Shown in pieces: positions 34,665-46,783 of a stretch of 64,000 nucleotides of DNA (positions are counted from its first letter, which is position 1; every line of letters starts with the position of its first letter). This DNA is from Sympetrum striolatum. Taxonomy: Eukaryota; Arthropoda; Insecta; Odonata; Libellulidae. The notes below the pieces were generated by a model. The model was not told the origin of the DNA. It ran no database searches and was given only the letters and a program-made list of their open reading frames with translations. Location of the stretch: assembly GCA_947579665.1 (NCBI GenBank), contig OX388349.1:73288841-73352840 (forward strand). The letters are read 5' to 3'. The position numbers and the translations under genes were made by a program.

Positions 34665-34970
34665 TTCAGATCTCTCAGAAAACACCTCACTGAAAATGGG
34701 CAATTTCTCTGGAAAGTGAAGAATTTTCCTTTTCGTAGTGAATTTCGGCAAATATCGTGAAAAATACTCACACCAAGAGGAAAATTCGATTTAATAAACA
34801 AGCATTATATTTATTTAGCTTTTATTTGAGCCCGAAGCTACGACCGATTACCCACAATAATGCTTAATAATGTGGATTACCCCTTCCCCTACATTCAAAT
34901 TACAATGTCTTCGGCGTTAATTGAGACTGGCCCCGTCGTATGTACCCCTTACCCACGAAGTGTTGCGATT
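34665..34970 (-). repeat. Inverted copy of the 19380-19695 repeat
   Basis: Matches the reverse complement of 19380-19695 (AAACACCTCACTGAAA, CACGATATTTGCC complement, ACCAAGAGGAAAA, TACCCCTTCCCCTAC). It abuts the next element at about 34971. Confidence 0.6.
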
Positions 34971-35680
34971 ATTACTTTCTCCCTATACGTAGTATAGAGA
35001 AAGTAATGTATTCGCAAAAATATTCGACCACCAGATTTCGACGGAAATAGATGTTTTGGGGCCCATAGAGCTCGTTTTCGCTATTTTCCCGAACATGTCT
35101 GTCTGTGGTAAGAAAGTTTGTGTGCGCTCTATCTTAAAACTTAATTATCCGATCATTTCCAAACTTCATATTTAATATTTTCCTAACAATGCCAAAAAAT
35201 GATTAGTTTTCGACGAATATCGCTTTACCGGAAGTTCCGGTTTAACAGGAACAACATTTTATTTCTTTAATATCTCTGTCAGAATGCAATAAAGGTATAT
35301 ACAATTACATGCAAAAGTTATAGATAATGTACTTTACAACAACTTTTGTATGACACATTTCTTCGTAACACTGATTGTTTAGGAGTTATTCTTCAATAAT
35401 GGTTAACCGGAAGTTGTTGTTTATCCAGAAATGGAAGTTTTTCATACATATATCTGTCAGAATGCAATGTAGGTATATACAATTACATACAATAGTTATA
35501 GATAATATATTTTACTACAACTTTTGCTTGAAACATTTTTTCGTAACACTTATTGTTTTGGAGTTATTTATATATCACCGGCATAGGCTTCTGTTTTCAA
35601 TAAATATGGAGAAAGTCATGTGTAGGCCACATCAGATTTTTTACATTTTTGGTTCTGTAATTAATTTTAATCATATCATT
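34971..35680 (-). mobile_element. ~0.7-kb element with ~190-bp tandem units, copy 2 (inverted)
   Basis: Reverse-complement partner of 30600-31340. It begins on the plus strand with the hairpin CTTTCTCCCTATACGTAGTA...AGAGAAAGTAA. The tandem units lie at about 35205-35390 and 35390-35575. The CAGA/CA microsatellite of the other copy is nearly absent, so the repeat expanded after the copies separated. Confidence 0.7.
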
Positions 35681-35869
35681 TAGAATAAAACTACAAATTT
35701 GACGAACTTTGACATCTTGAATTTTCTTAAAATCCTTGTGGCCAGTTAAAAAGGTCACATAAATATGTTTTGGAGACTATCTTAAATACTTGCCTAATTC
35801 ATCAGCTATTTAGTAGTAGTCTTCTCCTTTCCCTTTCTAAGCGTTTCACGCTTCTGGGAGTTAGTAGGT

Positions 35870-36108
35870 TAAGGCTGCTATTACTTAGCCTAACGGTATG
35901 AATGAAGGTAGTGTGGCCGGCACTACGCTTCTACCGCCTACTATTACCCAGAGTTTTACTTCCGGTACTCATTTTTTACACACTTACAGGCTGAGTCGAC
36001 CTGTGGCCTCCCTGAAAATTTCCGGCAGGTAATTTGCCGTGGCGGAGGATTAAACCCCAGCCCTCTGCATGGCAGGCGTGCGCCTTAACCGCTACGCCGC
36101 CGAGGCTC
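35870..36108 (-). repeat. tRNA-derived SINE
   Basis: The minus-strand head GGAGCCTCGGCGGCGTAGCG...GGTTAAGGCGC, then GGGGTTTAATCC as B box, then a non-tRNA body with GGAGGCCAC and AGCGTAGTGCCGGCC. It has the general build of arthropod tRNA-SINEs. Confidence 0.6.
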
Positions 36109-36109
36109 C

Positions 36110-37800
36110 AACGCACCACGTATTAACCACGTAAATTTTACTGAGGCATCCTTACGGCAACATACGAAAAATTAGATTTAAATCATGTTAAGTCAAGGAT
36201 TCTCAGTTTTAACGGAGGAGTCAAAACCACATTGTAACTTAAATTGGTGTTGTTAATTTGTTTAAATAGCCAAAGTACAAAACATTTTTCTAATAGGCAT
36301 CGCTTTGGCACTATCCGGCGGTAGAAAAATTACCCCTTCCCTCTCATTACTGAGTGAATTGAACAACGCAGAAGTCACTCAGACAGCGCACATGTCATTT
36401 TAAAGAATGCGAACCTTCAGAGATACCTTTGCTTCCATTAAAAATACTTACAATCAGAAGGTTACTCAAACTGACATCATCACCTCCGATTTTGCGTTTA
36501 AGGAGCTTTCATGAGACTGGTATTTCCTTATACGTATTTTTTAACTCTTACATTTTGATATTTATTTTTTGTTTAACGATTTTATGTAAATGTATATATC
36601 TGTTTCGAAGAAAAGCACTACACTACACTACACTCATTAAAAGCACTTAAATTTTTACTGCTTTCTTTCAATCAAATTTCATGCACCCAGCGACCATTTG
36701 TGCGAAATTTTCGCACGTTGAAACTGGTTTATAAAATTACGACTTTACTCCATCATTTACGAAGAACAGTAGACTTGGAGGCACACCCTCGTCAATATGC
36801 GCAAGAAAACACTGCGTTTTTCTTGTGCATGTGCGTTTAATACATTACACGATTAAGATGGAATTGATCTTAAGATCCAACTTAAAACCTGTCACTATGT
36901 CAGGACGAAGCCCCAAAAATAATTTTCCCCCTCTTTCCGCAGCACTCCCTTTCACTCCGTTATTTACACCTTCAATGTAATAAAGGGAATATCGTAAGCT
37001 CTGAGATGGCGATGAAACAAAAGAGCGTCTGTCGTCTGCGGTTTGGCTAATGCGAGCGCGGTTTTGAACCGTGACGATTGAAGCGCCACTCTTTCTGCGG
37101 TGGTGTCGAAGGGAATTAAGGACAGTGGAGATGAAAAGAGGAAATCTCCAAATGGTCGGATTGAGACCATCGCCTCGGATAAATAAATGACAACTGCGCA
37201 GATAGCGAGGAGAAAGAAAGTTACATTTTTCTCGACCAGATGTCATCGATTAGCGAGAGATTCACAGCCGGTTTCAAAAGGAAAATGTAACGCCGAATAT
37301 CGGGTCAAAGTTTATGATCTGGAGCGATATGTTTAAAATGGCTGCCACGAAAGACAAGTGAAGTCAGAACTCGAACGTGGTGCCATTGAAATGCATTACA
37401 TAGAGTCAACTTAAAAACCTAAATATAATATGTAATATAATATTAGCAAAACAGGCAATGGAGACAAAGGCGAATTGTCGAGGACATTCAAGCCGTTAAG
37501 ATATAGTATTAAGCACCGAATCAGGAATAAAATCAGGAATTGATTTAATTATGGAGATCATAGTTATGCTTCAGAGGCACCCCACCCTACGGACGAGAAT
37601 TAGATTCGATTCCTGGAGCCCTTATAAAACCTCAGAGTACACCACTGCTTCTAAAATGTCGTTCGGCTCAAGAAATTGAAAATGCTTAGAAAAAGGAATC
37701 ATGCTGACGTCTTTTCCCACTTTCAGCCTTGAATAATATTTATATTTCGTGTTGCTCGTTCCTAACGGTTTTAAATATGTTATAGTTGTGCATACAGATT
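36110..37800. other. No recognised feature; GC-richer patch at 36900-37260
   Basis: A 133-codon minus-strand ORF (36845-37246) has no recognisable family or splice context. The rest is AT-rich. Confidence 0.3.
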
Positions 37801-37805
37801 TAAAT

Positions 37806-38640
37806 TTAATAATAATAATAATAATAATAACGTCTTTATTGGAAAAATTGGGACTAAAAAGTCCCATCTTCCATTTAAATCTTGACATAATAGTAAAGGA
37901 AATGAGGAATGATTTTGTGGAGGAAAAAACAGTGAGGTTTAAACACAGAAAAAAAGGTCTCCACTGTAGGAAAACACCCGCGAAGAGAAGGGGGGTGTGA
38001 AAAACCAGCAAAAGTTATATGAAAGAATCAAAAAGATAAATAACAGCAAAATAATGAGTAGTGATACAGATTAGATACAGTCATTTTCATGTAGTTATAG
38101 ATTTAGAATAACAGCAGAGAATAATCCTTGTCAAATAATACAATGAAGCCGAGAGTAATCCTTGTCAAAGTAAGTAAATAGGGAAAAAAACAAAACAGAC
38201 AGTGAAATATACGAAGTAGGTAGTAAATTATATACATAGAAATTTTTTAAATTATAGTAAACATCTCATAAAATAATCTTTGTAAGTAACATGAGAATAA
38301 ACAGCATATCATAAAATTACAGAAATAATATAGAAGTTCATCATCTGAGTATTACATCAGATATATACAGAAATATAGATGGGTATGTACAGGAAAATGT
38401 CGGATGAGGAATAGAAGAATAGGAAAGAAAAGTGGAATATAAAGAAGAGGGAAAAGAAAAGTGAAACGAGGAGAGAACATGTGAATATGAAAAATGAGTA
38501 GCATCTATGAGAATTGAGTTTGTAAAAGATATTTAGTGCAGAGTTTTTTGAATGCTGATAGTAAGTGAGCATGTTGGATGTCTGGCAGGAGTGAGTTTAT
38601 GTTCCTCATTAAGAATTTAGAGTGAGGAAATGTATTCTGA
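37806..38640 (-). mobile_element. LINE 3' end with (AAT)n tail, partner of 5900-6613
   Basis: Read on the minus strand: a short C-terminal coding scrap (SKFLMRNINSLLPDIQHAHL, then SAFKKLCTKYLLQ and a stop), a long AT-rich 3'UTR, CACACCCCCCTTC, GGGTGTTTTCCT, CAATAAAGACG and a (TTA)n tail at 37806-37830. 5'-truncated non-LTR element. Confidence 0.7.
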
Positions 38641-39330
38641 TGACTACAATGAATTTCACGTCAAAAACCAGGAGAAAATTCCTCATGTGCCAATTAAATA
38701 TGTGCGATTAAATGAACGACTTGCCATTTTTATTACAGTAATAGTATTTAACAAATATGCGATGCTCATAAATGTATCTGTTTGTATTTGTTACAAGATC
38801 CTTGATCTTTATTGCTGCCGCTAAATGTACGGCAATATTAACTTGGAAAAATTTTCCCCACAAACTGCACATCGAAGGAAAACGCCGAAGGCTAAAAATC
38901 TTTGTAACAACTTTCCCTCCTTCGAATTTACGGCGATTTGCTTCTCCATGCCATTGCGCTCTTTATTTGTCTTTTAAACCACCGCATTTCCCTGACCGTA
39001 TTTTCTCTCTTTTACTTCCTCGAAAGTATATAACATCACATTCTTAGCCATTTATCGCAAAGCACTCAGAATACGAACGACTCACCTTGTTAACTATTTT
39101 CATTCAACTTTATGCATCTCTTTCCCATACAAACTTTAGTTGTCTGAGCAATATTTCCAACAAACAGCCTTTTTTGTAAAATTTAATTCTTAGTAATTTG
39201 CATGAGAGATTACTTCTTACTAACTGATAACGCATTTCTATCTGCGGAGATCTAATTTTTGTAACTGAGCCAATTTAGAAAATGTGTTCCTTCCATTTGA
39301 CCCCTATGTGTAGAGATTTCGAATGAAAAT
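38640..39330. other. No recognised feature
   Basis: AT-rich intronic DNA between two LINE fragments. Confidence 0.4.
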
Positions 39331-39334
39331 TATG

Positions 39335-40515
39335 CTTTAGAAGAGGAAGAGGCACTAAAGAAGCTATTCGTCTATTGCGAATAGTTGGAGAAAGATACCG
39401 GGAAAGAGGAAAAGGAGTAAGCTTATGTTTCATTGATTTGGAGAAAGCTTTCGACAGGGTCAAGTGGGATAAGTTAATGGATATTCTTAAAATAAAGAGA
39501 GCAGATTGGAAGGAGAGGAGACTGATCAGGGAAATGTATAGAACCCAGGAATTGGCAGAGAAAGTTAATGGAAAATTGACAGAGTGGATGGAATTGGGTC
39601 GAGGGGTAAGACAGGGCTGTTGCCTTTCACCAACATTATTTAACCTCTATGTTGAGGATATGATCACCAATACCCTGGATGAGGAAAAAGGGATAAGTAT
39701 TGGAGGAAGAGAAATAAAATACATCAGATTTGCTGATGATATGGTTATCTTGGCCGATGACAACCAGGCAATCCAAGGAACGATAAGATGTTTAGAAGAA
39801 GACATGGAAAAATATGGGATGAGAATACACGCCAGTAAAACAAAAGTTATGAGAGTGAATGACGGAGAAGTTGTTAATGTTGTAACATATGAGGGTAGAA
39901 GAATAGAGCAGATTAAAAGGAACAGGTTAAAAGGTATAGATATCTGGGGAGCATACTGACGGAGGATTGGAAGAGTAGTACAGGGATCAAGAAAAGAATA
40001 GCTATGGCAAAGGAAGCCTTCTATAAGAAGAGAAATGTGCCGTGCAGTAGTATTAATCTAAAACTGAGAAAGAGATTGGTGAAATATTATATATATGGAG
40101 AGTTATGTTATATGGATGCGAAACATGGACCTTGGGAAGAAAAGAGAAGGATAGGATTGGTGCTTTTGAAATGTGGGTGTGGAGGAAGATGGAGAGAATA
40201 AAATGGGTGGATAGAATAAGTAATGATGAAGTGCTAAGAAGAGTTGGGGAGGAAAGAACATTACTCCGCACAATACGGAAAAGGAAGCTGGATTGGACAT
40301 GTTGTAAGAGGGAAGGGGATTCTAACTACAGCCATTGAAGGAACGGTGGAAGGAGAAAAGAGAAGAGGAAGAAGAAAGCTAAAGTTAATAGATGAGGTGA
40401 AGAGAGGATTATACAAGGAAAGCAAAGACGAGATCCGGGAGAGGATTAAGTGGAAACAGTTGTGGTGTATGGGACCTGCCAACAGGCAGAATACCAGATG
40501 ATGAAGAGATGAAAA
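39335..40515 (+). mobile_element. 5'-truncated LINE, RT to C-terminus, only lightly damaged
   Basis: From FRRGRGTKEAIRLL onward: RT motif A FIDLEKAFDRV, motif B GVRQGCCLSPTLF, motif C IRFADDMVILA, motif D HASKTKVM; then YLGSIL..., the tail block FEMWVWRKMERIKWVDRISN, GEERTLLRTIRKRK and GHVVRG, ending ANRQNTR with stops. About three frameshifts (near 39925, 40105 and 40290) but almost no internal stops, so this is one of the younger insertions. The tail style fits RTE-like or related LINEs. Endonuclease and N-terminal RT are missing. Confidence 0.85.
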
Positions 40516-42350
40516 GAATAACCAAGAAAATATACCTATTGTAAGCAAAGAAGTATTTTTTCCCGAATATTTTCACCGATGTGTATCCTCATGCAGAATG
40601 GAATCGAAGGAGGCAACTTTCATGCGACTGTTCGGATCGATTGCAGTGATAATCTCTGAACCAGAAGAGTTGGATGTCTTGAAAATGGACAAACGAGACA
40701 GTTTATTTCTATATTGGATTTTGCTGTGATTTAAATGGAACTAACTTTTTATTCTAAGAAACAAGAAAGCTAGGAAAGAGCAAGAATAAGTGATACAAAC
40801 TCCACGCTTTGGTAAATGAATGAATACAAAATAATAATTTATTAAATGGCCAGGATTGGAGTGATACCTTTTGCTGATATGGACATATATATAAAATGGC
40901 TGGAGGCGAAATGACTAAATTTGAGTATGAGGAGGAAAATAATGGAAAAGGAAATCCAAAGAACGTGGAGACAGAGAGGTTGAAGAGATGCTCTTGGGAA
41001 TAAAGGAAACAACAAGTTGCTGCTCGAAGTTTTGCCCGCGTCTTACAGTATGAACACGAATCGCGATCAAAAGATAGAAATAGAATAAGCACGAGGACAA
41101 ATCCAAATACTGTCTCAGAGCACGTCAAATATACTGTATAGCACGAAGGAACCTGAACGAACTGTTGCAAATAACAGTATATTATTAACGATATAAGTTA
41201 CATATCCAAAGCTGAACTTATCACCGGATTAAGTAAAACGCAACTGCTTCAGGAAAAGTGACAAACGGAATAATCGAAACATAAACGATAGGCAGAAATT
41301 GTATGCATAAAATGCAGAAATAAATACCAAAATTAGCTTTTAATCGAAAATATAAAAATAAATGATGTACTAACTGAGTTTATAAATAAAAAACCCTTTA
41401 TCTAAGCAAACTCCTTATAAATTATATAAATAAGTATCTTTACGTCAATTTTTGGAGATGGACTATTTCACTAAATATTCATATTTGATGAAAATCCTGT
41501 GAAACATTTACTGAGAAAGATCGTTTAACTTAATTTTCTAATTGGCGATGAAGTAACCTGCAAATACTGATAATTTGAAAGGCAACATATATGCGGTATA
41601 TTTTTTGATCGAAGCCGCGTTGTGAATGTAGGAGGTCATAATATACAACCTCGGGATAAGGTGGCTGTAAGATGCTAGTTGCTGGTCCCAAAATGGGCTT
41701 GAGATGATAAAAATAAATAACTTGTTGTTGTGCATATGTTTAGAGTATCCTTTAATAAAGTGATCATAAGAAACATTTTGTATATGCATTGTTATTCCCC
41801 GGCAAACAGATTGCTTATAAAAAGGGCGTTCGTAGGTGAAAATTAATCATCACTCACAGCATGGGCTCCCATCCTTTTATCAACGCCGTGCCACTTGAAA
41901 GTTTTAGTAATTTTGCCGAACCAACAGTCCAAAATTTTTTCTAAGAACATATATTTAAGGTGGAAAAAGTGCCTAATGGCTTGTTTCATTTTAGCATTAT
42001 TTATTGCTACAGTTTGGCAGAAGTCAGGTGACAGCCACAAACATTGTTAATCTACAAACCCTTTCACACTTAAATTATTACATTTAAAATTCCTAATTAA
42101 CATCATTATATTGACAAAACAGGATAAGGTGAGGGTTTTAACAACAAACAAAACTAAATTTAACAAATATCCTCCTATTACTCCACGGAATACATTTACA
42201 CTGTATATATTCTATCATTACTGTTCCCATAAAATCACATTTGTTATCGTTCCTTAGATAAGTCACATGCCACTTTATAAGTTTCTCAGCCATCACATTT
42301 ACATATTATAGATTTAACAATAACTTAAATAACATATTAAAAAAACCCTT
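40516..42350. other. No recognised feature
   Basis: AT-rich; ORFs on the minus strand (for example 40754-41170) have no known domain. Confidence 0.35.
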
Positions 42351-42359
42351 TTAAACAAT

Positions 42360-43045
42360 AGATTTTTATAAAATCTTTAATTGATTTGGGTAAGGGCTTG
42401 AAGGCCTCTTCAGATAACATATTCCATTCCCTTACTCCCCTATTAAGAAACGAGTATTTTGCCGCATCCGTCCTTTGTTTTCCCAATATTAACTTCTCAT
42501 TATGATCGCTGTGCGCAAAATAATTTATTTTTTCTAATCTGAAACTTAATTCCCTCCATGCTTCGTCAGCGTTTTTTTACTTGAAAAATCCCTGCTATTC
42601 TGTTCAGCTTTCTCCATTTTCTAATGTTTTCCACCCAAGAAATTCTAACAATTTCGTTACGTTTTCCTCCCTATTGTGTTAATTTAAAACATACCTAGCT
42701 GCTTTCCGTTGCACCTTTTCAATTTTCTATGTATTAGTTTTGCTATGCGGATCCCATAAGTTTAACAAATATTCCAATATAGGTCATAGTATTGTTTTAT
42801 ATCCTAAGTCTTTCGCTGCAATATTCTAAAATCATCCTCAGCACTAATTTCCCTATAAACTATACAGTCATCAGTATATAGACGGATTTTGTGTGCTTTG
42901 GTAAGTCGTTTATACAAATTAAAAACAGTAATGGGCCGATCACACTTCCCTGAGGTACCCCTGACGTGATGTAAATTTTTTCTGATATATTTTCGCCAAC
43001 TTATACTCTCTGAGACCTTTCCGTTGTAAATATTTGTAGCCATGT
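42360..43045 (-). mobile_element. LINE fragment (CR1/Jockey-like), family A copy 2
   Basis: On the minus strand: [12 protein letters not shown] (motif B, frame-shifted), [13 protein letters not shown] (motif C with DD), then ILEYLLNLWDPH, IEKVQRKAARYVL, LGKQRTDAAKYSFLNRGV and EEAFKPLPKS. Many stops and frameshifts. It ends about 720 bp from the CARP exon at 43764. Confidence 0.8.
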
Positions 43046-43069
43046 TTTAACTCTTGTATCTATGCCCAT

Positions 43070-43763
43070 TAGGGTGGGTCGAAAAAACTTTGTTTTCTGA
43101 TCAAATTTGCAATGTATGGGAAAAATGTGTACCAATGTAGTTAATATGTACATATACATATATAGATTAAAAAATGTTTATCTAGCTAGTTTTCATTTCA
43201 AATATATAGATATATATGTATGTTAATAACATTTTAATATTAAAGGATAAAATAAAAAGAGTTTTGCAAATTACAGTTTTATTTTTTACTCATAGAGCTA
43301 AAAATATACAATTCTATATAATCGTGTGACCCACGCGTACCACCTGAAACATTTCCGCGTACCACCGGTTCGGAAGCCCTGACTTAGAGTAATTCCTAGA
43401 AAAATGTCACTTTCTTTACGATGAAGCATTTTAGAATCTAAGATACACACTAATTTTGGAGTTCCAAAAACCTGAAGAGGGTACCTCTCAGATTGGAGAG
43501 CATTCGGTTTATACATTTACACAAATAAGCCCTCGAGTACGAAGAAAATGCTAATCTTCAATGCTGCAGTGAATTGCATCGGAGAGAATTTTTCACATCT
43601 GATGAACCGATTGCTGTCACAGAGCACCATCTTATCGATTAGCAAAAGTAATTAAAACGCTTGTTCGCGTTTTATGAACAAATTCTCTCCGAATGCTCCA
43701 TCTATCCTTAGAGTCGTTCCAAAAGAAATAGTGAATGGGCATCCATTGAACGTGAACTCTCAC
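43070..43763. other. Intron segment with a hAT-like terminus
   Basis: The complement of 43329-43381 reads CAGGGCTTCCGAACCGGTGG... and contains GGTACGCGTGGGTCAC, as at hAT transposon ends. I could not find its partner end. 43075-43095 carries an AGGGTGGGTCGAAAAAAC motif that may be another terminus. Confidence 0.35.
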
Positions 43764-43892
43764 CTGGTTATTGAAATCGATATTCGTCCTCACTGTCCTA
43801 TGGTACAGGGGCTGCAGAGGGCGTGCATTGTTTCCCAGCGGTGCTTTAGGAATGTCCTCGGGACCCTGCATCAGTTTCCTCAGAGCGTACAG
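43764..43892 (-). CDS. CARP exon: C-terminal CA-domain segment
   Basis: A 129-nt exon of exactly 43 codons (phase 0-0). It is bounded on the minus strand by acceptor CTTTTCAG and donor CCAG|GTGAGA. It encodes LYALRKLMQGPEDIPKAP followed by LGNNARPLQPLYHRTVR and TNIDFNNQ. The RPLQPL...RTNIDF motif is the last beta-strand region of alpha-carbonic anhydrases and is strongly kept in the CA10/CA11 group. Codon use is richer in GC than the surrounding intron. A longer open reading frame runs past both splice sites but loses similarity exactly at them, which supports the boundaries. A LINE fragment lies ~720 bp downstream in the transcript direction. Confidence 0.93.
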
Positions 43893-44480
43893 CTGAAAAG
43901 ATACATGGCCATGAGTCGCATTCTGGGATCGCAAATTTCATGAGTTTCAAGTATATGTCTACTTTCAAGTTTAAATCTATTGAATAGATATTGAGCGTAT
44001 TTTGGTGGGGGAAAACAAATATAGAAAAAATAGGATAAATCGTCAGATAGTAAAATTTCATCCCGGAACATGCAGTACCTTTAGAATGCCTTCAAGCGGA
44101 ACTTCCCTTTATGTTTAGAAATGAGAATTATAATTCTGCTCCAATAAGTTCGAAGAAATCATAATTTTCAAAATTTTATATTTATTAAATTTGACGCACT
44201 TAATGTTAATCACAAATAAAAATTTCGATTAAAATACTTTTTAATGAAATAATTACTGAGCATATTTGGCCCAGATGAGGACGTCGTTAACTCGTCAAGA
44301 GTTGCTTCTCTTGAATAATCACTTGGTACAACGTACTTAACATCAAGCATGATTATAGAAATATTTAACCACACTTTAAAATGCAGGTATTTTTCTTCGT
44401 AGGGGAAGTAAATTTTTCAAACGATTCATGTAATTGATTGTGCTTTAAATTTTAAAGTACTCATCATTTCTATTGTAACG
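43893..44480. other. No recognised feature
   Basis: AT-rich intron directly upstream (in transcription) of the 129-nt CARP exon. Confidence 0.4.
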
Positions 44481-45230
44481 CTACACTCCTGACTCACTCA
44501 TCAATTCCGGGGGAATTTTTAATCGAGCTACGAAGCTGAAAATCACGACACTTTGTTTTACGACTGATCCCAGAGAGGAATACATATATCGATGGGGTTA
44601 AACGGTAAAACGTAAAATGTCCTTGTTGAGCAAATTATATCCGTTCATTAAAATATCAATAAATGCGCATTAAACGGTGAGTCTTGGACTGAGTGGCGTC
44701 TAAAAGACCAATGTTTTCTTTTTTTCCTGAGGACTTCAACATGTCAGCTCGAAAATTTCGAAGTTTTAGTTCTAACGCCAATTTATAGAGTTTTTCCTCC
44801 TTTCCAAGATTTAATCCATGACAAAAACCCTTATTGATGTCGAGCATAAATTTTATTTCAAACTGACTAATGTGTGCAGTGATTTTAATTTGAGGTTTTT
44901 CAAATATTTTTCAATGTTTCTTTCATATATATTATCAAAAAATATCAAGAATCATGATGTAAGAAAATATGCTTGAACGAGGTTCGGATTAAGTTGTTCT
45001 ATGCATTCGCTACGTAATTCTTCGTAAGTAAAATCATTTCTGTGTTTATCAATTTATGCTCATTATGTATCGTATTTTAAAATGTTAACACTTATTTTTA
45101 TTCTACCATTCTCTACAAACTTTATTTAGAATAGGGTTCTTTTTCTACGTAATTTAAAATTGATTACAAATTTCTGTTGCCTCTTGTTTGCTTTTGAAGC
45201 TCATTGTCACCGAAGAAGCCGTTGCTGCGT
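44480..45230 (+). repeat. Unclassified repeat, uninterrupted copy
   Basis: Matches 20600-21121 plus the far part of 22468-23210 in the same order and direction, without the pogo-like insertion. It thus approximates the empty site for that element. No coding potential recognised. Confidence 0.6.
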
Positions 45231-45770
45231 CTGAATAACGAATCGTCATTTTCCACCATTGTATCTTAAGCTAAAGTCCCTCCCGAAAATAGAGCGAATT
45301 GTGTTCCCAATTTGAACCAATTTGAAAGGAATTGAACCAATTTCCTCTACGATCCATGATGGACGTGTTTAATGGTGCCACTAGCATAATTTGCTACAAA
45401 ATTAAAATTTTTGAGTAACCGGTTGGAAATAATCTAATTAAATTAATCGTTTTTCGTATGCTACGTAGCGTGGTAGAAAATTTGAAACGCGCTAACATAG
45501 TGATTTGGTTATTAATTACACACCATAAGAAGCTGTTAACGAATTATTATTAACGAATTTTCAAATCCGAGATAAAAAGTATATCTTTAAAAGTCAAAGT
45601 TGACAATTCATTACAGATTCGTTCCAATACTACTTTTATAAGAAAATACCATAACGTATTTTTAGAGGAAATTGGGTATAGGTCATCTGCACGAAATGGC
45701 GTGCAGCCGGTCCCGTTGGACGTTTTTCAAGTATATTCTTCCTTGCGATGTATTTTTAGAGTTTTATAGT

Positions 45771-45933
45771 AAAATCTCCAATAGCCGCTTTTAATGGTTT
45801 TCCTCTTCTCATTCTCCGGTATTTAGAGGAAACAAGTAAGGACACCGTTTTGAGAGCACTCAATACATATTTCAAATGCGATGCATTCTTCGTCAGGAGT
45901 GAATAAATATAAAAAACGGCTGTTGGAGATTTT
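45771..45933. repeat. 163-bp Penelope-terminus derivative with inverted ends
   Basis: The left end AAAATCTCCAATAGCCG and the right end CGGCTGTTGGAGATTTT are inverted repeats with one mismatch. The interior shares the TTCCTCTT.TCATTCTCCGGTA and TTAGAGGAAACAAG blocks with the 3' end of the Penelope-like element at 16715, and an ATTCTTCGTCAGGAGTGA block resembling its CGTCCTCAGGGGTCA. Confidence 0.7.
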
Positions 45934-45939
45934 AATCCT

Positions 45940-46770
45940 CTTGTTCCTTTGACAGCCGTATTCCAAATTTTCTTTCTCTACATAACATATTTATGACGAT
46001 GTCCTTTGGGAAGATTAATTCTCAGAAAGAAAGCAGAAATTTAAGTTTCCTCTTCTTATAATCTCTGGATATATTCTGGCCGTAAGAGTATAAAAAGCAA
46101 AAAAAAAAACGGAAAATTGAAAGCACCTAGAATCTGACCCCGCGGTACTCCCAAAACGAAAGTTCCGAAAATCGCCGCCAGGGGACATGCACCCGAATCG
46201 CATCACGTCCACTTTCAGACCTCGAGGAAGATGGCCACCGTAGAGGGCGTGTGACACCGCAAACATGCTCTGATAGCTGGGAGTGCGGATATGACGTAGG
46301 ACGTTCGCTGTTTCCATTAAAAACATCCCTCTCACACCTATCGCTCGCTTTGTACCTCAAGATTCCGTGGAGTGGGGGGGATGGCCACAAGATGGACTCC
46401 ACTAGACTGGAACGTTTACTTTTTGTCAGCGTGTTGGGGTTTTCGTGCTGATTAGAAGCAATGATACACGATTTTGCGATCGCAGGTTATCTGCAGTTAT
46501 TACAAAGGATTTTCAAGTAAGATTACATTGACAAGTTACTCCATTATTTCTGATACATATCGGCACAAGTTCAATCTACGATAATCTGAATGAAACTGAA
46601 TATAAAAGCAATCTGCCGATGGAAATACATTGAAACTGCGTTCAATAGGTTACCGATAGCACGAAACCCATTTCCAAGATACGCCGTATAATGCATTTTA
46701 AACACACATACGTATTTTCACTGAATTAATTTTGTAAAGTAAGTCTTGCCAAAATTATTCAACTTTGTCT
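45940..46770. other. GC-richer patch of unknown nature
   Basis: 46120-46450 is GC-richer, with overlapping ORFs on both strands. I see no domain, and no consistent splice pattern joins it to the CARP exons, whose protein is already continuous across this intron. Confidence 0.3.
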
Positions 46771-46783
46771 AAATTGTCTAAGG

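Noticed and set aside
36845..37246. 133-codon minus-strand ORF as a CARP exon
   Set aside because: Its residues do not resemble any CA segment, and the protein is already continuous between the 43764 and 4679 exons.
40754..41170. 138-codon minus-strand ORF
   Set aside because: Hydrophobic low-complexity residues of the type produced by AT-rich DNA; no domain.
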